Source: Mycobacterium sp. Marseille-P9652 (GTDB lineage: Bacteria; Actinomycetota; Actinomycetes; Mycobacteriales; Mycobacteriaceae). From it: DNA of 64,000 nt. Positions 28,345-36,541 of the stretch are shown here, piece by piece. The first letter of the stretch is position 1. Each line of letters starts with the position of its first letter. The position numbers were made by a program, and so were the translations under genes. The stretch covers positions 1 through 64,000 of the forward strand of contig NZ_CACRUY010000009.1 in NCBI RefSeq assembly GCF_902652685.1, given 5' to 3'. The notes beneath the pieces were generated by a model that did not search any database, had not been told where the DNA came from, and saw only the letters and a program-made list of their open reading frames with translations.

Positions 28345-28913
28345 AGCAAATGATTCCTACGCGTTCAATCGGGCGAACTGACCTTGCCCGTCTGCAATGC
28401 CCCGGAAGCGCAGCGAACTAGACCACTCCCTGGACTGCCAAAGCCGCCGCGGGACACCAAAGACCGTAAAGCCTGGGCTTTTGTAGCGCTCACCGATACG
28501 ACTGGGACCACGTCGAGGTCTCGGCAACGCCGCCCCAATCCCGCCCATGATCAACAAGCGTGAACACCGTGTCATTGGGCTGCAGACCGGCGCTCTCACT
28601 CAACATGGCTGAACGGAAGGCTCAATCACCTGCAACAGGTTACCTTGGCCAGCACCGCCGCACCCTTAGATTGGAAAGTTACTTGGTTTTCCGTACGGCT
28701 TCATCTGGGAAGGTGTTGCTTCGCCGTCACCAGCTTGTGCATGAGCTGCTCGGAGCTGTGCCGCTTCCTCTCGCCATGACTTCCGTCGAGCCTTCCTGCC
28801 CATGTCGTAGGCCGCAAGACCCTCACACGCCCTTGATCGACTAACCGGGTTTAAGCCACATCACTTGTGGCCCTTTCCGGTTCGTGTCCGTAACACCACC
28901 AATCTTTCCCCGC
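28345..28913. other. Non-coding stretch, no gene recognised
   Basis: About 570 bases of short, unconvincing frames upstream of the acyltransferase gene. No transposase motif, tRNA or conserved protein segment was found. Because remnants of other genes follow at once, this is probably decayed coding sequence beyond recognition. It must also contain the acyltransferase promoter. Confidence 0.35.
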
Positions 28914-28990
28914 GGCGTCGATGACATCTCTGGAACTGACAGCCAGCACCGCTGACGGGTGCGCTCTCAACTCCGCGACCTGCACCTCCC
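28914..28990 (-). pseudogene. Fragment of a GT2 gene, copy of part of the 25500-26387 gene
   Basis: Read on the minus strand this gives VAELRAHPSAVLAVSSRDVID, nearly identical to residues about 105-131 of the intact transferase. At DNA level it matches 26011-26090, with a 30-base identical core covering the CTCTGGAACTGACAGCCAG stretch. Neither end continues into glycosyltransferase sequence. It is a remnant left by duplication and deletion. Confidence 0.8.
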
Positions 28991-29264
28991 AGCAGAGAAC
29001 CTTCACCGGCAGTGCCGAAGGAGGGGCCGAAGTCATGCGCGCCCTCTGGTTCAGCAAGCGGTGTTTGCGGCCCGAGGTGTGCATCGCCGACAGCGCCGAA
29101 CAGGCCTCGGATGCGGCGATCAATGCGCGGGTGCGCCGACGACGGCACCGGCGCCGAGACCATATTCGCGGTCGCGTCCGCGGGTGACCGCGTTTGCCTA
29201 ACGTCGAGATGATGAGGTATTCGGGTATTTGTCTGTGGGAAGCGCTCCGATACGAGGGAGAGGG

Positions 29265-29408
29265 ATGGAATCGTACAGCTGGCGTAGTCGGCTAGGCTTC
29301 CGCGATGCCCTGGCATGGACGACCGACCGGGAGCGGCGCATGCACCCCGACGCCGACGCGCTTATGGTGACCTTTGGGCAGGTCGCCGCAGTCGAAGGAC
29401 TCGAATGA
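29265..29408 (+). pseudogene. C-terminal remnant of a CDP-glucose 4,6-dehydratase
   Basis: The 47-codon frame reads SWRSRLGFRDALAWTTD then ADALMVTFGQVAAVEGLE. It aligns with the last residues of the intact dehydratase encoded at 14956-15972 (SWRNRLGFRDAVSWTID and ADPLAVTRQQIQAFESLD). Everything upstream of this tail is gone. Its TGA overlaps the ATG of the following gtrA gene, so a dehydratase-gtrA pair was once translationally coupled here. It lies on the opposite strand from the intact copy, about 13 kb away. It may still serve as a short leader frame supplying ribosomes to gtrA. Confidence 0.85.
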
Positions 29409-29896
29409 CTGAATTCGATCTGCCGCCCGAATCGGCGCCGCCTGGACCGCTGATCCGGTTCGTCCGCGACCAGCGGACCGCTTTTGTGCTGGTAGGAGGC
29501 ATCAACACCGCGGTCGGCTTTGGGATCTTTGTCGCTTGCTCGCAGACCGTTGGCCATTTCGTCGACCGTAGGTTCGGCGCGATCGCCGGAACCCTTGTCA
29601 CGATCGTCATCTCGCACATACTCAGCGTGTTATTCGCCTTCGTCATGCATCGACGGTTCGTATTTCGTGTGGAAGGCCACGTGCTGCGGGACCTCTTGCG
29701 CTTCGAGAGTGTCTACGTCACCACGTTCGGCATCAACGCCGTCGCCTTACTTGTCCTCGTCGAACTGGGAGTGCACCGGATACCAGCGCAAGCAATCGTC
29801 TTTGTGCCCACCCTGCTGCTGAACTACCTCGGTCACCGCTACTTTTCCTTCCGGCGAAGTCCCGCCGGAACTCAGGACGAGTCGCCGCGAAATTAG
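29405..29896 (+). CDS. GtrA-like membrane protein
   Basis: 163-residue protein with four transmembrane helices of the GtrA family: FVLVGGINTAVGFGIF (helix 1), LSVLFAFVMHRRFVFR (helix 2 and basic loop) and the final NYLGHRYFSFRR repeat of the aromatic/basic motif. ATG 29405 overlaps the stop of the dehydratase remnant as ATGA and has AAGGA five bases upstream; the longer frame from 29315 is rejected. It should assist movement or use of a polyprenyl-phosphate sugar, like the second GtrA gene at 12411. It is bracketed by remnants and may be under reduced or altered control. Confidence 0.85.
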   Translation: MTEFDLPPESAPPGPLIRFVRDQRTAFVLVGGINTAVGFGIFVACSQTVGHFVDRRFGAIAGTLVTIVISHILSVLFAFVMHRRFVFRVEGHVLRDLLRFESVYVTTFGINAVALLVLVELGVHRIPAQAIVFVPTLLLNYLGHRYFSFRRSPAGTQDESPRN

Positions 29897-29978
29897 AGCA
29901 GGTAGCCGAGGGTGTGAAGGAGATCGCCGCCACGGCCCCGGCCCCTCGCCAGTTGCGCTGTACCTCTCGCCGACCTGT

Positions 29979-30425
29979 TTATGGTTGATCACGCGCGCCG
30001 AGCACCCCGCGTGCGCTGATCTCGATCTGACGATCAAGCGAAGCGCTCGCCAAACCCCGTCTGTGGCAACGCCGTTCCCAACCCTGGCCGTCGGAGTAAT
30101 GCCTATCCAGATCAGGGGTATCCACCTCGTCGCGGGTGATCACCGCGTCAGGTCGCACGACGGCGGCGATCCGCGTGGCGAGTTCGGCCATCTCCATCAG
30201 TCCGCCGCCGCTGTCGACCGTGGCGGGACCCACGCCACCCTCCGCGACGCCTATCGCGAATAGCTCTTCGGCGAGCACGTAGCGGCGAAATACTGTACGG
30301 CGCGCCATGATTCGGATGGTTCCCGCATCAGCATCCCGGATCATCGAGCCCAACGCGTAGCCCTGTGGCTTCTGCACGTGGGCGCCCGAAATGCTCCGCG
30401 CGCGCAGGACAACGGGTATCGCACC
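29979..30425 (-). pseudogene. C-terminal remnant of an NAD-dependent epimerase/dehydratase
   Basis: The minus-strand frame contains VVLRARSISGAHVQKP, YALGSMIRDADAG and FRRYVLAEELF, the pattern of the substrate-binding half of extended SDRs where residues before a final strand bind the nucleotide sugar. No NAD loop or YxxxK is present, and the frame upstream is replaced by the start of the divergent methyltransferase gene at 30532. It is therefore a truncated gene. The parent SDR is not one of the intact ones in this window by eye. Confidence 0.6.
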
Positions 30426-30531
30426 GCTTTCGGCGGCGGCCACCGATTCTGGGCAGCGTCCAATCGGCCAGGAGTCGCCGTCATGCCAGCCTCGGTGCCA
30501 TTGCCGACACCGCTGTTGTTGAATGAGACGC

Positions 30532-31323
30532 ATGCTGCTCTCGGACACCGGCCGGCGTGCTGACCGCCTCATCCGTCGCGCGTACTACGTGGGCCGAGGT
30601 CAATGCAACATATGCGGGAGCCGCGTCCGCTTCAGGAGCGTGAGTCGCACGGTCGGCGGCACGCTGGCCACGTACGGTTGCCCCTACTCACTCGACGAAT
30701 TCGAGACTCTGAACCACCGCCGGTACCTCTGTCCGGTGTGCGGCTCCGTCGACCGGGACCGGCTCTACAAGCTGTATATCGACCGCTTTCTTCCGCCCGA
30801 CGGCGTCCGGCGGGTGCTGGAATTCGCGCCGTCGGCGCCCCTTTCGGCGTACCTGCGCAGCCGCGCCGACTTCCAGCACCGCACTGCGGATCTGATGATG
30901 GCGGGCGTCGACGACGTCGTCGACATCACCGACATGCCGATGTACGCAGACGCATCGTTCGACTTCTTCATCTGCTCCCACGTCCTCGAACACGTCCCGG
31001 ACGACGGCCGCGCCCTGAAAGAGCTGTACCGGATACTGGCGCCCGGCGGGCGTGGCATCGTCATGACTCCCATTGCGCCTGAGGGCAGCTTCGACGAAGA
31101 CCCGGCGGTGACCGATGAATCCGAGCGGTGGCGCCGCTTCGCCCAAGGGGATCACGTGCGGCTCTACGATCGCTCCACGCTCCTCTCACGAATCCGTCAG
31201 AGCGGGTTTGAGGTTGCGAGCCTGGACTCATCGACTTTCGGCGACGAGACGTTTACCCGGCACGCCATCGCGCCCGGCTCGGTGCTGTACGTCGTGCGCA
31301 AGCCGGAGGCCGACGCCGTCTGA
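30532..31323 (+). CDS. Zinc-ribbon class I methyltransferase
   Basis: 263 residues. The N-terminus has two cysteine pairs (CNICGSRVRF and CPVCGSVDRDR) forming a likely zinc ribbon. The Methyltransf_11 domain follows with LEFAPSAPLSAYL (SAM loop region), DMPMYADASFDFFICSHVLEHVPDD and LAPGGRGIVMTPI. It would methylate a sugar or lipid hydroxyl in the glycolipid; acceptor unknown. ATG 30532 and ATG 30523 are both possible and differ by three residues. It is transcribed away from the SDR remnant and convergent with the GT2 gene at 31369. Confidence 0.8.
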   Translation: MLLSDTGRRADRLIRRAYYVGRGQCNICGSRVRFRSVSRTVGGTLATYGCPYSLDEFETLNHRRYLCPVCGSVDRDRLYKLYIDRFLPPDGVRRVLEFAPSAPLSAYLRSRADFQHRTADLMMAGVDDVVDITDMPMYADASFDFFICSHVLEHVPDDGRALKELYRILAPGGRGIVMTPIAPEGSFDEDPAVTDESERWRRFAQGDHVRLYDRSTLLSRIRQSGFEVASLDSSTFGDETFTRHAIAPGSVLYVVRKPEADAV

Positions 31324-31368
31324 CAGGCCGACCGTGGTTGGGCGGCGCTAACGCCAGTCGCCATGCGG

Positions 31369-32403
31369 CTAAACGGGACTGCCGGCCTTCTCCCACTGGT
31401 GCTTGAGTCGGCCGGGGGATATGTCGACGAGTCCCCTGCGGCTCGGTGAAGCGGCGGCGAGCTTGCGGCGAATGGTCTTGAACCGTCGCCTCGGCGTCGT
31501 CCACCGGTGCTGCAGTGCCAGCATTGCGGACCGGGGGTGCCGTGTGATGGTGTCCAGCAGCGCCGCGCGCCCCTCCGGGCCCGGGACCTTCGCGATCTCG
31601 CGCAGGACCCAGTCCGCCTTGCGCGCGACGAGATCCTCGCGCACGGCGTCGCCGCGGACCACGTCGAACATCGCGTCGAACAACGCCGCGTGCCCGAGAC
31701 CTCGCCTCAACCAGAACCGTCGGGGGTCCGCGTCCCTGTTATGCCACATACCCTCAGCGTGGCGGCGGTAGACGGCCATCGTGTCGGGCAGCATGACGAT
31801 GTCGCCGTGGACCGCGTGCCGGACGTGGAGGTACCAGTCCATGGGCATGACGTCGACGGGGATGTCGTCGTAGCGCGCGAGGCGGCGGTAGATGACCGAG
31901 TTGGTCTGGATGAAATTCCGCGAGATGAGGGTCTCCACGCTCAACCTGCCGCGAATTTTGAGTGGCGGGAATTTCGAGTCTCTGGCGTGGCCGTCGGTCC
32001 AGGTCATCCGCACGGGATGGAAGCACACCGCGGTTTCGGGATGCCGGTCGAGGAACGCAACCTGCTTGGTCAGCTTCAGCGGATCGATCCAGTAGTCGTC
32101 TCCCTCGCACAGAGCGAGGTACTCGCCTCGAGCGGCGCACAGCGCGTCGGTGAAATTCGCGTAGGTGCCGACGTTCTCGGACCGCAGGATAGGACGGAAC
32201 AGGTGCGGGTGGCGATCCGCGTACTCCCGGATGATCGCCGGGGTGGCGTCGGTCGAGGCATCGTCGGCGATGATGAACTCCACGGGGAAGTCGGTCTTCT
32301 GGGCGACGAAGCCGTCCAGGGCCTCTCGAATGTAGGCCTCATGGTTGTAGGTGATGGACACCACGCTCACCTTGGTTGGGTTCGCGGGTGCCTGTTCGGT
32401 CAC
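31369..32403 (-). CDS. GT2 glycosyltransferase
   Basis: 344-residue family 2 transferase. VSVVSITYNHEAYIREAL opens the GT-A domain; FIIADDAST and CEGDDYWIDPLK hold the acidic residues that bind the sugar nucleotide and metal. There are no obvious membrane helices. GTG 32403 overlaps the stop of the upstream aminotransferase gene as GTGA, so the two are translated together. This suggests that the enzyme transfers the amino sugar made by that aminotransferase. Related glycosyltransferases (Rv1514c, Rv1516c) occur in the M. tuberculosis version of the locus. Confidence 0.88.
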   Translation of the reverse strand: MTEQAPANPTKVSVVSITYNHEAYIREALDGFVAQKTDFPVEFIIADDASTDATPAIIREYADRHPHLFRPILRSENVGTYANFTDALCAARGEYLALCEGDDYWIDPLKLTKQVAFLDRHPETAVCFHPVRMTWTDGHARDSKFPPLKIRGRLSVETLISRNFIQTNSVIYRRLARYDDIPVDVMPMDWYLHVRHAVHGDIVMLPDTMAVYRRHAEGMWHNRDADPRRFWLRRGLGHAALFDAMFDVVRGDAVREDLVARKADWVLREIAKVPGPEGRAALLDTITRHPRSAMLALQHRWTTPRRRFKTIRRKLAAASPSRRGLVDISPGRLKHQWEKAGSPV

Positions 32404-33539
32404 CGCGAGCTCCCTTCCTGGACGGCGGCAACGACGCGCGCGACATCTTCGGGGGCCATGTTGTCGTGGACCGGCAGTGAGACGATTCGCGAGCAGATGT
32501 CCTCTGTGACGGGCAGGCCGGCTGACTCCACCTGAGGGTTTGCCTTGAAGTACGGCTGCAGGTGCAGCGGCGGGTTGTAGTAGTCACGGGCCTGGACCGC
32601 GTGTTCACTCAGGCTGGCGAGCACCGCGGCCCTGTGGTCGGCGGACGTGCAACATGCGCTCGCGAAACAGAGCGAAGCGGCGTCGGCGTTCGGCTGGAAC
32701 CGCAGACCCGCGCCGCTGAGCTCGCCTCGATAGCACTTCAGGACGTTACGGCGGCTCGTGAGGCGCCGATCGAGCCCGACCAGTTGGCGCAGGCCGATGG
32801 CGGCGTTGATCTCTTGCAGCTTGCCGTTCATCCCGAGCTGAGTGGACTCCCGCCGCGACGCCGTGAAGCCGAAGTTCTGAAAGCGATTCGCCTGTTCGAC
32901 GAGCCGCGGGTCGCGAGAGGCCAGCGCGCCGCCCTCACCGACCGCGAACGGCTTGGTCGCATGAAAGGAGAAGATCTCGCAGGCGCCGCGGCCGCCGAGG
33001 CGTTCGCCGTCGGCGTACATCGAGCCAAAGCCCGCCGCCGAGTCGACCACCATGGGCAGCTCCCACTCGGCGGCGAGATCCTCCCAGCTACCGATGTCGG
33101 GGTTGCCGACGCCGAACGTGTTGGCGACCAGGATGCCGGCGACCTGGTCGCGGGAGCGCTCGAGGACTGCACGGGCGGAGGCCGCGCTGGGCTGCCATGT
33201 GACGGGGTCGATGTCGATGAACCACGGGCGGTAGCCGGTCCACAGAGCGGCCTGAGCCACCGCGATGAACGTGAACGACGGCATCAGCAGGTAGCTGTCC
33301 TGCGCTCCGGGACCGAAGGTGATGTCGAGTGCTGCGAGGAGCGCCACGGTACCGTTCGCGAGGGTGGCCACGTGCCGGTCAGGTCCGAGGTATTCGCCCA
33401 GGGCGCGGGCGAACTGCCGCTCCTTCGGGCCGAAGTTCGTGTACCAGTTGGCGCGAACGATGTCCTCGAAGTCCTCGGCGAGCTCGGCCGGCCCGGGAAA
33501 ACTCGGGCGAATGAAGGGAATCTCAGAGGACTCGGTCAA
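32400..33539 (-). CDS. DegT/DnrJ/EryC1/StrS aminotransferase (WecE-like)
   Basis: 379-residue PLP-dependent NDP-4-keto-6-deoxyhexose aminotransferase. The Lys-containing signature is FHATKPFAVGEGG (Lys196), and VVDSAAGFGS provides the Asp that binds the pyridine nitrogen. I chose TTG 33539 because GGAAGGGGG lies eight bases upstream; the extra residues of the longer frame (MRIVSLPIHDD) are the tail of a decayed duplicate and are not part of this protein. In M. tuberculosis the comparable gene is split into Rv1503c and Rv1504c; here it is whole. It probably makes a 4-amino-4,6-dideoxy sugar, to be N-acylated by the NeuD-like protein encoded at 35796. Confidence 0.9.
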   Translation of the reverse strand: MTESSEIPFIRPSFPGPAELAEDFEDIVRANWYTNFGPKERQFARALGEYLGPDRHVATLANGTVALLAALDITFGPGAQDSYLLMPSFTFIAVAQAALWTGYRPWFIDIDPVTWQPSAASARAVLERSRDQVAGILVANTFGVGNPDIGSWEDLAAEWELPMVVDSAAGFGSMYADGERLGGRGACEIFSFHATKPFAVGEGGALASRDPRLVEQANRFQNFGFTASRRESTQLGMNGKLQEINAAIGLRQLVGLDRRLTSRRNVLKCYRGELSGAGLRFQPNADAASLCFASACCTSADHRAAVLASLSEHAVQARDYYNPPLHLQPYFKANPQVESAGLPVTEDICSRIVSLPVHDNMAPEDVARVVAAVQEGSSR

Positions 33540-33548
33540 AAGCGAGTC

Positions 33549-33906
33549 CCCCTTCCTTAACGGCGGCGACGACCCGTCCCGCTTGGATGCCATGTCGTCG
33601 TGGATCGGCAGCGACACGATTCGCAATCAGATGTGCTCCGTGACTGACAGATTCGCGAACTCTACCACCTGGGGGTTCGCCACAAAGTACGGATGCCGGT
33701 GTGTAGTGGTTGTTGTCGTCGACATGCCTGAAGTGCGTGTTCGCGCAGACTGGCAGGCACGGCGCCTTCTGGACAGTGGACACGGAGCACGCGCTCCTGA
33801 AGTAGAGTGCCGAGCCCTCGGCAGTGGGCTGGAATCGCAGAACTGCGTCGGTGCGGCCGCTCCTTTGGGCCGAAATTCATGTCCAGTGCCTGGTTTGATG
33901 ATTTGA
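33549..33906 (-). pseudogene. Decayed duplicate of the 32400 aminotransferase
   Basis: Minus-strand frames carry pieces of the neighbouring aminotransferase in order: NFGPKER (N-terminal region), then directly LRFQPTAEGSALYFRSAC (C-terminal region), ASLREHALQA, PYFVANPQVVEF, SVTEHI and RIVSLPIHDDMAS. The join after GPKER shows an internal deletion of about 250 codons. The pieces lie in different frames, and a TGA at 33627-33629 replaces the Cys codon that follows the ENDI-like segment in the intact gene. It is a dead tandem copy just upstream of the live one, and its end supplies the ribosome site of the live gene. Confidence 0.85.
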
Positions 33907-34081
33907 TGTCTCTTGCAGCTGTCGAGGCGACGAGAACGGGCCCGGCCAGGCGCAAGGAAGAGCATTGCGGGGCATCCGCGGGCCGGATATGTCGCCGCAC
34001 CCGGGAATGACTTTCCTGTGTGGGGCGACTTCGTCGAAACCAGACGTAAGTCTGGCGAACTGAATCTTAGGGAGACCACCC

Positions 34082-35791
34082 ATGGCAGACGATGGCCACG
34101 GTGCGAATACGTCGCGCCTGTCGCCTGAGCCAACCACTGTCTTCGACATAGCGTTCATCGGCAGCGGCGTCGCATGCTCCATGACTCTGCTGGAACTGGC
34201 CGAGATTTTGCTGAGGCCCGGGCTGCCGCAGCCCAGGCTGCGCATTGCGGTGGTGGAGCGGGACGAGGAGTTTTGGTCGGGAATTCCCTACGGTCGGCGT
34301 ACCAGTGTCCGCTCGCTCGCCATTCAGAAGCTCGACGATTTCGTCACCGGGCCCGAAAGGTCCGCGTATATCGCCTGGTTGGAACGCAACAAGGCGCAAT
34401 GGCTGGCATCCTTCCAGGAGCATGGGGGTGAGGCAGCGGCGTGCTGGATCCGCGACAACCGCGAGGCTCTGGACGCCAACAGCTGGGGTGGGCTTTACCT
34501 GCCGCGGTATCTCTTCGGGGTTTTCATCGCGGAACAGGTAAATGCCGCCATCGCGGAGCTTCGCGAGCGCGATCTGGCCGAAGTCGTCACCATCCATGCC
34601 GAGGCCATCAGCGCCCGGGCCGCACAGGGCCACTTCCTAATCGGCCTCAGCCCGTGCGGAGAGGGGCCGACGGAGATCGAAGCGGGCAAAGTCATCGCGG
34701 CGATCGGCAGCCCGCCTACCAAATCGATCGTCGAGTGCGGTTCCGACCCCGCGTTCACCTATATCGACGATTTCTACTTGCCCTGCGAGGAGACCAATCT
34801 GCAGCGGCTGCGCGAGTCGCTCGACCGCATCGAGCCGCGCGAGAAGCGCAACGTGCTGGTGGTGGGGTCCAATGCCACCTCTCTCGAGGCGCTTTACCTC
34901 ATGCGTCACGACACCCGGATCCGTGAGCGAATCCATTCCATCACCGTCGTCTCGCGCTCGGGCATGCTTCCCTACAAGATCTGCGACGAGCCGCCGGAGT
35001 TCGAATTTCCGCGGCTCAACGCGCTGCTCGGTGAGGAGACGGTAGAGGCGGCAGATCTTATGTCCGCGATCCGGGCCGATCTGGGAATTGCCGAGGAACG
35101 CTCGCTGAACCTGGCTGATTTGTACGACGCCATCGGCGTCTTGGTGGCGCAGGCACTGGCGCAGATGGATATCGCGCAGCAGGAGGAGTTCTACTGCGTA
35201 CACGGCATGAACTTCACCAAGTTGGTGCGGCGCGCGGGGCGTGATTGCCGCCAAGCATCGGAGGAATTAGTCGCGGACGGCACGTTGAACACGCTGGCCG
35301 GCGAAGTGTTGCGCGTGGAACCGTGTGCATCCGGCCAGCCGTTCGCCACCATGATCTACCGCGCCGGCGGTGCCGAGCATGTGCATCCCGTACCTTTCTC
35401 CGTGGTGGTCAATTGCGGCGGTTTCGAGGAACTGGACGCATGTTCCTCGCCGTTTCTCGTCAGTGTGATGCAGAACGGCCTTTGCCGACCCAACCGCACC
35501 AACCGGGGCGTCTTTGTGAACGACGATTTCGAGGCGAGCCCGGCTTTTTACTTCATCGGGCCGCTGATCGGCGGGAATTTCAATTCCAGAATCCGCTTGT
35601 GGCACGTGGAGAACGCGCCCCGCATCCGCTCGTTGGCGAAATCGCTGGCTGCCACCCTCGTTGCTTCGCTGGAGCAGACCGTCTCCGCTCATGTTGCCGC
35701 GGGCACCCAGAAGCTCCCGGCGGGGAGTCTGGTGAGTGCGTCGATGGTGCCCGTTCCCGTGGTTGCCCGTGAGGGCGAGCGAGGGGCGTAG
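34082..35791 (+). CDS. FAD/NAD(P)-binding oxidoreductase of unknown substrate
   Basis: 569-residue protein of the FAD/NAD(P)-binding superfamily. Residues about 21-40 form the first Rossmann loop (DIAFIGSGVACSMTLLEL), and a second dinucleotide-binding site follows at about 258-275 (NVLVVGSNATSLEAL). The C-terminal FYFIGPLIGGNFNSR is typical for the flavin-contacting end. ATG 34082 has AGGGAG seven bases upstream. No hydrophobic anchor is seen. It stands alone on the plus strand between the aminotransferase duplicate and the NeuD-like gene, and ends 4 bases before the latter. Its position suggests oxidation of an amino sugar or lipid, possibly an N-oxygenase-like reaction, but nothing proves that. 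Confidence 0.75.
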   Translation: MADDGHGANTSRLSPEPTTVFDIAFIGSGVACSMTLLELAEILLRPGLPQPRLRIAVVERDEEFWSGIPYGRRTSVRSLAIQKLDDFVTGPERSAYIAWLERNKAQWLASFQEHGGEAAACWIRDNREALDANSWGGLYLPRYLFGVFIAEQVNAAIAELRERDLAEVVTIHAEAISARAAQGHFLIGLSPCGEGPTEIEAGKVIAAIGSPPTKSIVECGSDPAFTYIDDFYLPCEETNLQRLRESLDRIEPREKRNVLVVGSNATSLEALYLMRHDTRIRERIHSITVVSRSGMLPYKICDEPPEFEFPRLNALLGEETVEAADLMSAIRADLGIAEERSLNLADLYDAIGVLVAQALAQMDIAQQEEFYCVHGMNFTKLVRRAGRDCRQASEELVADGTLNTLAGEVLRVEPCASGQPFATMIYRAGGAEHVHPVPFSVVVNCGGFEELDACSSPFLVSVMQNGLCRPNRTNRGVFVNDDFEASPAFYFIGPLIGGNFNSRIRLWHVENAPRIRSLAKSLAATLVASLEQTVSAHVAAGTQKLPAGSLVSASMVPVPVVAREGERGA

Positions 35792-35795
35792 GGCG

Positions 35796-36503
35796 CTACC
35801 CGGCCGGCGTGTTTGGCCGTATCACCCTCGCGGGCGTTCCGTAGGCCACCACACCGTCCGGAATGTCTTTCAGCACAAGCGAACTGGCGCCGACCAAAGC
35901 GTCGGCCCCAATGTTGACGTCCTCGAGCACCACGGCGCCTGGGCCCACCCAGGCTGCGCGGCCGATCGTCACGCGTCCCGAAATGTGCACGCCCGGCGCG
36001 ATGTGCGCGCCCTCGGCTACACGGCAATCGTGGTCAACGCTACAGGCCGTATTCAGAATGACATTCGCGCCGACCTTGGCCCCCGTACTGACGATGGCGC
36101 CCGGCATGACAATTGCTCCCGGGCCAAGCTCCGCGTTTGGCGCTATAACCGCCGAAGGATGCACGAGGTTAGGCATCTCGAAGCCGAGTGAGCGCACCAG
36201 GGCGGCGGACTTCAGCCGCCCCGCGCAATTGCCGAACGCCACCGAAGCCAGTGCCAGTCCCTGTTTCTTCAGTTCCGGGAGCAAATCAACTCCACCCAGT
36301 ATTGTTTTGCCGCGGAATGTGGTTCCGTGGCGGGCGGGATCGTCGTCCAGAAAACCAGCGACCTCGAATCCGTGCGCGATCGCTATATCGAACGCAACTG
36401 TAGCGATGCCTCCGGCTCCCAGAAAGATCAGCTTTTGCGTCAGATTGCACCCTTCCCGGATGAAAAGCCAGCGCCTGATCGCACTCGAATCGGTGCGAGA
36501 CAA
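35796..36503 (-). CDS. NeuD/PglD-like sugar N- or O-acyltransferase
   Basis: Left-handed beta-helix acyltransferase of the sialic-acid O-acetyltransferase NeuD/PglD family. The N-terminal part has a Rossmann-like LIFLGAGGIATVAFDIA, and hexapeptide repeats follow (VIAPNAELGPGAIVMPGAIV, then GAHIAPGVHISGRVTIG). The catalytic-type His is in CSVDHDCRVAEGAHI. It would acetylate the amino group of a 4-amino-4,6-dideoxy sugar, pairing with the aminotransferase at 32400. The position resembles Rv1505c. The start is odd: the only ATG/GTG/TTG is TTG 36503. A CTG at 36443 has GGAAGGG six bases before it and begins right ahead of the conserved domain, so it may be the real start. Confidence 0.85.
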   Translation of the reverse strand: MSRTDSSAIRRWLFIREGCNLTQKLIFLGAGGIATVAFDIAIAHGFEVAGFLDDDPARHGTTFRGKTILGGVDLLPELKKQGLALASVAFGNCAGRLKSAALVRSLGFEMPNLVHPSAVIAPNAELGPGAIVMPGAIVSTGAKVGANVILNTACSVDHDCRVAEGAHIAPGVHISGRVTIGRAAWVGPGAVVLEDVNIGADALVGASSLVLKDIPDGVVAYGTPARVIRPNTPAG

Positions 36504-36541
36504 CGGTTTTCGTTATATCACACTGCCGACAACCAGAGCCG

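Noticed and set aside
28560-28844. 94-codon frame in the gene-poor stretch
   Set aside because: No family features, weak start, atypical composition; probably decayed sequence.
26388-30522. Insertion sequence or transposase as the cause of the remnants
   Set aside because: No transposase motif, terminal inverted repeats or target duplications could be found by eye.
33540-33626. N-terminal extension of the aminotransferase to 33626
   Set aside because: These codons are the C-terminal tail of the decayed duplicate; a strong ribosome site points to TTG 33539.
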